The translations under genes and the position numbers were made by a program. DNA of 53,030 bases. Origin: Variovorax sp. CF313. Its GTDB lineage: Bacteria > Pseudomonadota > Gammaproteobacteria > Burkholderiales > Burkholderiaceae_C. Below are positions 47,496-53,030 of this stretch, piece after piece; the first letter of the stretch is position 1; each line of letters opens with the position of its first letter. The stretch covers positions 1 through 53,030 of the forward strand of contig NZ_AKIW01000019.1 in the NCBI RefSeq assembly GCF_000282635.1, read 5' to 3'. Under the pieces are notes generated by a model that worked only from the letters and a program-made list of their open reading frames with translations, ran no database searches and was not told the DNA's origin.

Positions 47496-50245
47496 CCGAC
47501 CCAATGGATCCCGAATTTCTCCCTCCCCCTTTGGGGGAGGGCAGGAGTGGGGGCAAGCGGCGTATCCGGAGCCAGCGGCCTGTCGTCGAAGGCCGCTTGC
47601 CCCCATCCCGGCCTTCCCCCGGCAGGGGAAGGAGCAAATCCAAGTCCGTGAAGCCTGCGCTCGACGCGTGGTTCGCCGCACGCGGGTGGAAGCCTTTCAA
47701 GTTCCAGCGCGAGGTGTGGAAAGCCATCGGCGAAGGCAGGTCCGGCCTGCTTCACGCGACCACCGGCGCGGGCAAGACCTACGCCGTGTGGCTCGGTGCG
47801 TTGCAGGCTTTCTCTCAAGCGCGCAAGGAAACGGCACACCCCGCAGCCCCTCCGCTCACTGTGCTGTGGCTCACCCCGATGCGCGCGCTTGCGGCCGACA
47901 CGCTGCGTGCCCTGCAGCAGCCCCTCGAAGCCCTCGGCGCCGATGTGCATCCGTGGAGCACCGGCGTGCGCAGCGGCGACACCTCGTCGGCCGAACGCAG
48001 CGCGCAGAACCAGCGCCTGCCCAGCGTGCTCGTCACCACGCCTGAAAGCCTGTCGCTGCTGCTCTCGCGCGCCGATGCAAGCGAAGTGCTCGGCCATGTG
48101 CGGATGACCGTCGTCGACGAATGGCACGAGCTGCTCGGCAACAAGCGCGGCGTGCAGGTGCAGCTCGCGCTGGCACGGCTCAAGCGCTGGAATCCCGGCC
48201 TCGCGATCTGGGGCATGTCGGCCACGCTGGGTAACCTGCACGAGGCGATGCATTCGCTGCTGGGCCATGCGGACGGCGTGCTCGTGCAGGGCCAGGTGCC
48301 GAAGAAGCTCGTCATCGATTCGCTGCTGCCCGGCACCGCCGAGCGCTTTCCCTGGGGCGGCCACCTCGGGCTCACGATGCTGCCCCAGGTGATCGCGGAG
48401 ATTGCCGCGAGCAAGACCGCGCTGGTCTTCACCAACACGCGCTCGCAGTCGGAGATCTGGTACCAGGCCATGCTGGAGGCCAAGCCCGAGTGGGCCGGCC
48501 TCATTGCGCTGCACCACGGCTCGCTCGACCGCGAGGTGCGCGAATGGGTCGAGCTGGGCCTCAAGAGCGGCGAGCTGAAGGCCGTGGTCTGCACCTCGAG
48601 CCTGGACCTGGGCGTGGACTTCCTGCCGGTCGAGCGCGTGCTGCAGATCGGCTCGCCCAAGGGCGTGGCGCGGCTGTTGCAGCGCGCCGGCCGTTCGGGC
48701 CATGCGCCGGGGCGGCCGTCGCGCATCACGCTCGTGCCCACGCACAGCGTCGAGATGGTCGAAGGCTCGGCCGCGCGCGCGGCCATCGCGGCGGGGCATA
48801 TCGAGGCGCGCCACTCGCCCGACCAGCCGCTCGACGTGCTGGTGCAGCACCTGGTGACGGTGGCGCTGGGCGGCGGCTTCATACCCGATGACTTGTACGA
48901 CGAGGTGTGCGGCACGGCCGCGTACCAAGGCCTCTCGCGCGAGAGCTGGCAGTGGTGCCTCGACTTCGTCTCGCAAGGCGGCCCCTCGCTCGCGGCCTAC
49001 CCCGACTACCGGCGCGCGGTGCCCGATGCCGAGGGCGTGTGGCGCGTGCCCGACGCGCGGCTCGCGCGCCGGCATCGCACGAACATCGGCACCATCGTGA
49101 GCGATGCGAGCATGTCGGTGCAGTACCTCGGCGGCTCGAAGATCGGCAGCATCGAAGAGAGTTTCGTCGCGCGCATGAAGCCCGGCGACTGCTTCCTGTT
49201 CGGCGGCCGGCTGCTGGAGCTCGTGCGCATCCACGACATGACCGCCTGGGTGCGGCGCGCGAGCGGCAAGCGGCCCGCGGTGCCGCGCTGGAACGGCGGG
49301 CGCATGCCGCTGTCGAACACGCTGGCCGATGCGGTGGTGCAGCAGCTGGCGCTGGCCGGCGAGGGGCGCTACGACTCGCCCGAGCTGCAGTGCGTGCGGC
49401 CGCTGCTCGAGATACAGCAGCAGTGGTCGGCGCTGCCGACGCCGCAGACGCTGCTGGCAGAAACGCTGGACACGCGCGAAGGCTCGCACCTGTTCCTCTA
49501 TCCGTTCGCGGGCCGGCATGTGCACCTCGGGCTGGCAAGCCTGCTGGCCTGGCGTGTCGCGCAGCACGAGGCGCGCACCTTTTCCATCGCGGTCAACGAC
49601 TACGGCTTCGAGCTGCTGAGCGCGACCGGGGTCGATTGGGCCGTGCTGCTGCCGCAGGTGCTGAGGCCGCCGGAAGGCGAAGCGCCCGCGGTGCTGCTGC
49701 ACGAGGTGCTGGCTTCGCTCAACGCGGGCGAACTCGCGCAGCGGCGCTTCCGCGAGATCGCGCGCGTATCGGGGCTGATCTTCCAGGGCTACCCGGGCGA
49801 GAAGCGCAGCAGCAAGCAGCTGCAGGCCTCGTCCTCGCTGTTCTGGGAGGTGTTCCGCAAGTACGACCCCGGCAACAGGCTGCTGCAGCAGGCCGAGCAG
49901 GAGCTGCTCGCGCAGGAGCTCGAGATCGGCCGCCTGCGCGCCAGCCTCGCGCGCATGGCCACGCAGCAGCTCGTGCTGAAGCCGCTCGCGCGGCCGACGC
50001 CGTTTTCGTTTCCGCTTATGGTCGAGCTGTTCCGCGAGAAGCTGTCGAACGAGAACGTGGCGGACCGCATCGCCCGCATGGTCGAGCAGCTCGAGAAGGC
50101 CGCGGGTGGCGTGGTCACGGCCGGCGGCGTCGAGCGCGTGAAGGGCACGCTGTCCTTCGGCCAGGAGGGGCCGGGCAAGCCGCCGAAGCCCGTGGGGCAG
50201 CGGCGCGACCGGCGCAGGCCGTCACGCCCGTTGCCGCCGCTGTGA
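47492..50245 (+). CDS. Lhr-Core DEXH-box helicase (ligase-associated)
   Basis: A 917-residue 3'-5' DNA helicase. The Walker A motif ATTGAGKT, the DEXH box [24 protein letters not shown] and the motif [15 protein letters not shown] are all present, followed by the winged-helix and C-terminal domains of Lhr-Core. The true family core begins near residue 53 ([11 protein letters not shown]). The 50 residues before it ([12 protein letters not shown] and [12 protein letters not shown]) are translated from a repeat family B element. If translation starts instead at the GTG at 47648, with AAGGAG 13 bases upstream, the protein is 865 residues. The ATGA overlap with the ligase favours the longer form. 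Confidence 0.92.
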   Translation: MTDPMDPEFLPPPLGEGRSGGKRRIRSQRPVVEGRLPPSRPSPGRGRSKSKSVKPALDAWFAARGWKPFKFQREVWKAIGEGRSGLLHATTGAGKTYAVWLGALQAFSQARKETAHPAAPPLTVLWLTPMRALAADTLRALQQPLEALGADVHPWSTGVRSGDTSSAERSAQNQRLPSVLVTTPESLSLLLSRADASEVLGHVRMTVVDEWHELLGNKRGVQVQLALARLKRWNPGLAIWGMSATLGNLHEAMHSLLGHADGVLVQGQVPKKLVIDSLLPGTAERFPWGGHLGLTMLPQVIAEIAASKTALVFTNTRSQSEIWYQAMLEAKPEWAGLIALHHGSLDREVREWVELGLKSGELKAVVCTSSLDLGVDFLPVERVLQIGSPKGVARLLQRAGRSGHAPGRPSRITLVPTHSVEMVEGSAARAAIAAGHIEARHSPDQPLDVLVQHLVTVALGGGFIPDDLYDEVCGTAAYQGLSRESWQWCLDFVSQGGPSLAAYPDYRRAVPDAEGVWRVPDARLARRHRTNIGTIVSDASMSVQYLGGSKIGSIEESFVARMKPGDCFLFGGRLLELVRIHDMTAWVRRASGKRPAVPRWNGGRMPLSNTLADAVVQQLALAGEGRYDSPELQCVRPLLEIQQQWSALPTPQTLLAETLDTREGSHLFLYPFAGRHVHLGLASLLAWRVAQHEARTFSIAVNDYGFELLSATGVDWAVLLPQVLRPPEGEAPAVLLHEVLASLNAGELAQRRFREIARVSGLIFQGYPGEKRSSKQLQASSSLFWEVFRKYDPGNRLLQQAEQELLAQELEIGRLRASLARMATQQLVLKPLARPTPFSFPLMVELFREKLSNENVADRIARMVEQLEKAAGGVVTAGGVERVKGTLSFGQEGPGKPPKPVGQRRDRRRPSRPLPPL
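47519..47634 (+). repeat. Dispersed repeat family B, copy 3 (inside the helicase 5' end)
   Basis: Hairpin CCCTCCCCCTTTGGGGGAGGG, then a perfect 13-base inverted repeat GGGGGCAAGCGGC / GCCGCTTGCCCCC (47540-47552 and 47601-47613 region), and a right end CTTCCCCC/GGGGAAGGAG. It lies within the open frame of the helicase and is translated if the ATG at 47492 is used. Confidence 0.85.
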
Positions 50246-50250
50246 GCCGG

Positions 50251-50700
50251 TCAGCCCGCGCCGTGCGCCTTCACCCACCGCACGATGTCCGCCGCGCCCA
50301 TTGCGCCGGCCTGCCGCGCCACCTCGCGGCCGCCGCGGAACAGCGCCAGCGTCGGGATGCTTCGGATATTGAAGCGCGCACCCAGGGCAGGCACGGCCTC
50401 GGTGTCGACCTTGGCGAGCCGCACCCGTGGTTCCAGCTGGGCCGCGGCCTGTTCGTAGCCCGGTGCCATCTGGCGGCAGGGGCCGCACCAGGGCGCCCAG
50501 AAGTCGACCAGCACCGGGATCTCGTTGCGCGCGATGTGGCGGTCGAAGGTGGCTTCGTCCGGCAGCGCGGTGGAATGGCCGGCGAACAGCGGGCGGTGGC
50601 AGCTGCCGCAGTCGGGCGCGCTGTCCAGCTGCGCCGCGCGCACGCGGTTGGTCGTGTGGCAGTGCGGACAGACGATGTGCAGCGGGGGCGATTCGGTCAT
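50251..50700 (-). CDS. trxC: Thioredoxin 2
   Basis: A 149-residue TrxC-type thioredoxin. The N-terminal zinc ribbon has CPHC and CGSC (residues ~11-35); the thioredoxin domain has the active site WCGPC in FWAPWCGPCRQ, the cis-Pro in RSIPTLALF and the C-terminal IVRWVKAH. It reduces disulfides in the cytoplasm, often under oxidative stress. It runs against its neighbours, between the helicase and pdeM genes, ending 5 bases from the helicase stop and diverging from pdeM across 77 bases. Confidence 0.95.
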   Translation of the reverse strand: MTESPPLHIVCPHCHTTNRVRAAQLDSAPDCGSCHRPLFAGHSTALPDEATFDRHIARNEIPVLVDFWAPWCGPCRQMAPGYEQAAAQLEPRVRLAKVDTEAVPALGARFNIRSIPTLALFRGGREVARQAGAMGAADIVRWVKAHGAG

Positions 50701-50777
50701 GTGCAGGAACTGGGGGCGGCCAGGGCCGATTGCAAGGTGGCCGCGCGAACCTGCGTCTTTTGCGACACTTCCAGCCC

Positions 50778-51455
50778 GTGAGCCATTCCGATTCTTTCCC
50801 ATCGCCGTTCCCGGTCCGCTGGGCGGGCGAGCTGCTGCAGCTCTTGCCCGAGCGGGCGCTGTGGTGGCCCGATGCGCGCGTGCTGTTCGTGGCCGACCTG
50901 CACCTGGGCAAGGCCGCGGCCTACCGCGCGCTCGGCCAGCCGGTGCCGGGCGGCACGACGCAGGAAAACCTTGCGCGGCTCGATGCGTTGATGGCCCGGC
51001 TGGCCCCGCACCGCATCGTATTCCTCGGCGACTTCCTGCATGCGGCGCAGGCGCGCACGGTGCTCGCCGCGGCGGAGGCCTGGAGGGCGCGCCATGCCGG
51101 CATCGCGATGACGCTGGTGCGCGGCAACCACGACAGCCGTGCGGGCGATCCGCCGGACGCGCTCGGCATCGACGTGGTCGACGAGCCTTTTCTGCTCGGG
51201 CCGTTCGCCTGCTGCCACCATCCGCAGACGCACGCCACGCACTTCGTGCTCGCGGGGCACCTGCACCCCGTTTGCAGGCTCCACGGCCCGGGGCGCGACA
51301 GCGTGCGGCTGCCGTGTTTCGTGAGCGATGCGCAGCAGGCGGTGCTGCCGGCTTTCGGCGAGTTCACGGGCGGGTGGTTGATGGAGCAGGCGCCGGGGCG
51401 GCGCTTTCATGCAGTGGGTGGCGACGCGGTGTGGGCGCTGCCCGAGCAGGAATGA
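50778..51455 (+). CDS. pdeM: Ligase-associated DNA damage response endonuclease PdeM
   Basis: A 225-residue metallophosphoesterase. Motifs in order: ADLHLGKAAAYRALG, VFLGDFLHA, VRGNHDSR and LAGHLHPVCR, the dimetal-binding set of the calcineurin-like fold. It is the fourth member of the exonuclease-ligase-Lhr cluster, a Mn-dependent nuclease in characterised relatives. The start is GTG at 50778; no ATG would keep the first beta-strands. It is split from the other three by a reversed trxC, so it must have its own promoter in 50701-50777. Confidence 0.9.
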   Translation: MSHSDSFPSPFPVRWAGELLQLLPERALWWPDARVLFVADLHLGKAAAYRALGQPVPGGTTQENLARLDALMARLAPHRIVFLGDFLHAAQARTVLAAAEAWRARHAGIAMTLVRGNHDSRAGDPPDALGIDVVDEPFLLGPFACCHHPQTHATHFVLAGHLHPVCRLHGPGRDSVRLPCFVSDAQQAVLPAFGEFTGGWLMEQAPGRRFHAVGGDAVWALPEQE

Positions 51456-51461
51456 TTTGGG

Positions 51462-51485
51462 CTCCTTCCCCCAGCGGGGGAGGGA
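51462..51485. repeat. Half copy of repeat family B between convergent genes
   Basis: CTCCTTCCCCCAGCGGGGGAGGGAG-like hairpin, matching one end of the full family B elements. It lies between the convergent pdeM and TPM-domain genes and could act as a bidirectional terminator. Confidence 0.65.
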
Positions 51486-51500
51486 GAAAGAAAGAGAAAG

Positions 51501-52031
51501 TCAGAGCACCACCGGCTCGTCCGGCAGTTCGTTCACGTCGATTTCGTTCTCGCCCAGCGGAAAGTGCTGCACCAGCAGGGCCGAGATTTCTTCCAGCGCC
51601 TGCGTGAGCCCGTCCTCGAAGCGGCCCTCGCGGAAGGCCGCGCCCATGCGCTGCGCCATCGCGGCCCATTCGGCATCATCGACGCGCGCGTTGATGCCGC
51701 GGTCCGCCACGATCTCGATCGCGTGCTCGGCCAGCAGCAGGTAGATCAGCACGCCGTTGTTGTGCGCGGTGTCCCACACGCGCAGCTTGCCGAACAGCGT
51801 GACGGCGCGCTCGCGCGGCGGTGCATGGCGCCACAGGTACGACATCGGCAGGCCGGCCTCGACGCAGATGCGGATCTCGCCGCTGTGGCGCCGCTCGCTC
51901 GCGGCGACGCGGCCTGCGAGGCGCTCCAGCGCGGCTGCGGGCAGCGCGCGGCGAACCTCGGACTCGTCGATCCAGCGGTGGCGCCAGATGCGGCCGAGCT
52001 TCGAGAAGAAGGTTGCGTCGGTTGCCGTCAT
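51501..52031 (-). CDS. TPM-domain protein, short form without signal peptide
   Basis: A 176-residue TPM (TLP18.3/Psb32-type) domain protein. It has AGRVAASERRHSGEIRICVEAGL, the ERAVTLFGKLRVWDT segment with NNGVLIYLLLAEHAIEIVADRG, and an acidic tail GENEIDVNELPDEPVVL. No signal peptide is seen, unlike its upstream partner. Function is unknown in bacteria. It begins 5 bases after the end of that partner, so they are coexpressed. Start ATG at 52031; a GTG three codons upstream is also possible. Confidence 0.82.
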   Translation of the reverse strand: MTATDATFFSKLGRIWRHRWIDESEVRRALPAAALERLAGRVAASERRHSGEIRICVEAGLPMSYLWRHAPPRERAVTLFGKLRVWDTAHNNGVLIYLLLAEHAIEIVADRGINARVDDAEWAAMAQRMGAAFREGRFEDGLTQALEEISALLVQHFPLGENEIDVNELPDEPVVL

Positions 52032-52036
52032 CGTGT

Positions 52037-52948
52037 TCACCAGTCCCCCGACGCACCGCCGCCGCCGAAATTGCCGCCGCCGCCGGAGCTGAAACCTCCG
52101 CCGCCGCCACCACCACCACCACCACCACCACCACCGCTCCAGCCTCCGCCGCCACCGGAACTCCAGCCGCCCCCACCGCCGCCGCCCATCCGCCCGGCAC
52201 CTGCGACCAGCGAGACGATGAGCGCGACAAGCGCCGCGATCACCGCGATGGCGATGCTGGTGGTGATGAAGAACACGACCACGCCGACGCCGCCCCCCAC
52301 GACCACCGTGCCCAGCTTCTTGCCGAGGATGGCGCGCGCGATCGGCGCGCCGATGAAGACGCCGACGAACAGGAAGATCGCGAGGTTCTCCCAGTCGAAG
52401 CCACCGCCGCCTCCGCCGCCGTGGCTGCCCGTGTCGCGCGAGGGCTCGGGCAGCGGCTCGCCGTCGACCAGCCCGATGAGCCGGTCCACCGCCGCGTTCA
52501 GCCCGCCCGCGAAGTCGTTGCCGCGAAAGCGCGGCTTCATCTCCTCGTCGATGATGCGCACGGCCGCAAGGTCGGGCACCGCGCCTTCGAGCGCCTTCGC
52601 GGTGGCGATGCGCATCTTGCGGTCGTCCTTGGCCACGACCACCAGCAGGCCGTCGCCGACGTCCTTGCGGCCGATCTTCCAGGCGTCGCCCACGCGCTGT
52701 GTGTAGCTGGCGATGTCCTCGGGCGCGGTGGTCGGCACCATCAGCACCACGATCTGCGAGCCCTTGCGCTGCTCGAAGGCCGCGAGCTTGGTGTCGAGGC
52801 CGTTGCGCTGCGCGGCATCGAGCGTGCCGGTCTGGTCGATCACGCGCGCGGTGAGTGCGGGCACCGGCAGCAGGCCTTGCGCGAATGCGCCGCCCATCGT
52901 CAGCAGCATGAGTGCCGCCAGGAGGCGCGCGCCCCATTCCAGAAACAC
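52037..52948 (-). CDS. Secreted/membrane-anchored TPM-domain protein with poly-Gly tail
   Basis: A 303-residue protein. Signal peptide MFLEWGARLLAALMLLTMGG ends at AFAQ; the TPM domain follows (~25-160, with VIDQTGTLDAAQRNGLDTKL and VGDGLLVVVAKDDRKMRIAT), then two hydrophobic segments (~190-245) and a Gly/Ser-rich tail (~255-303) ending GGASGDW. Such proteins often follow lemA; that gene would lie beyond the window. The only start that gives a full signal peptide is the GTG at 52948, which belongs to a repeat family A copy. The poly-Gly tail is partly encoded by a (GGT)9 microsatellite. Confidence 0.88.
   Translation of the reverse strand: MFLEWGARLLAALMLLTMGGAFAQGLLPVPALTARVIDQTGTLDAAQRNGLDTKLAAFEQRKGSQIVVLMVPTTAPEDIASYTQRVGDAWKIGRKDVGDGLLVVVAKDDRKMRIATAKALEGAVPDLAAVRIIDEEMKPRFRGNDFAGGLNAAVDRLIGLVDGEPLPEPSRDTGSHGGGGGGGFDWENLAIFLFVGVFIGAPIARAILGKKLGTVVVGGGVGVVVFFITTSIAIAVIAALVALIVSLVAGAGRMGGGGGGGWSSGGGGGWSGGGGGGGGGGGGGGFSSGGGGNFGGGGASGDW
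52107..52133 (-). repeat. (GGT)9 microsatellite in the TPM gene
   Basis: Nine uninterrupted CCA units on the + strand, read as nine GGT glycine codons in the minus-strand gene. A pure trinucleotide tract is prone to slippage and would change glycine number in frame. Confidence 0.9.
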
Positions 52949-53030
52949 CGCGGAACCGGCTTTGCCGGGCCGCTGGTGTTGCCCCCGGCGAGGGGGGAGG
53001 CGCAGTGACACGAAGTGCACGAAGACTGGG
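52938..53030 (-). repeat. Dispersed repeat family A, copy 3 (cut by the window end)
   Basis: Reverse-complement of the copies at 4-104 and 42020-42119, with the same CCCCC/GGGGG and CCGGCAAAGCCGG hairpins. It lies directly before the TPM gene, in the same polarity relative to the gene as the other two copies, and its GTG at 52948 is the likely start codon. Confidence 0.88.

Noticed and set aside
52077..52200. Possible CRISPR-like or tandem array in the repetitive block
   Set aside because: The repetition is explained by glycine codons and one trinucleotide microsatellite; there are no spaced direct repeats.

Overview
The window looks like chromosome of a high-GC betaproteobacterium, most probably a Comamonadaceae member close to Variovorax. 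This is inferred from base composition, protein character, the atpI-B-E-F-H-A-G-D-C order, the lipB-lipA neighbourhood and two families of dispersed palindromic intergenic repeats; no 16S or marker search was possible. Coding density is very high, no tRNA, rRNA, CRISPR or transposase was seen, and no gap between genes exceeds about 200 bases.

Layout. 1-3020: two small membrane proteins, then an OmpR-type two-component pair. 3139-4182: MDR oxidoreductase. 4353-9532: chaperone-usher pilus operon (pilin, chaperone, usher, two-domain tip adhesin). 9540-15096 (minus strand): a small protein, a DMT exporter with an AraC regulator, an SLC13-like/MFS transporter pair and a secreted duplicated-domain protein. 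15096-19461 (minus): acyl-CoA ligase, NtrB-like kinase and sigma54 activator with overlapping ends. 19621-20371: a GlsB-type membrane protein and a small protein. 20387-29147 (minus): one long, almost gapless gene string, aminotransferase-ybeD-lipB-lipA followed by five surface-sugar genes. 29305-37085: complete ATP synthase operon carrying an extra cysteine-containing lipoprotein gene between atpG and atpD. 37279-43289: ROK regulator, sugar ABC importer and sugar dehydrogenase. 43315-44624: PAP2 protein and DUF3617 protein. 44716-51455: the ligase-associated DNA repair cluster (exonuclease, ATP-dependent ligase, Lhr-Core helicase, PdeM), interrupted by a reversed trxC. 51501-52948 (minus): two TPM-domain proteins.

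The most unusual signal lies in the repeats. Family A (three copies) sits directly before a gene each time, in the same polarity, and supplies an in-frame GTG codon; in the TPM protein this GTG is needed to complete the signal peptide. Family B (three full copies and one half copy) ends in GGGGAAGGAG. At the exonuclease/ligase junction this is the ligase Shine-Dalgarno sequence, and at the ligase/helicase junction the element is translated in frame. Three of the four B copies lie within 6 kb in the repair cluster. A second notable point is the lipoprotein inside the ATP synthase operon, with a CX9C/CX15C cysteine pattern behind an Ala/Pro linker.
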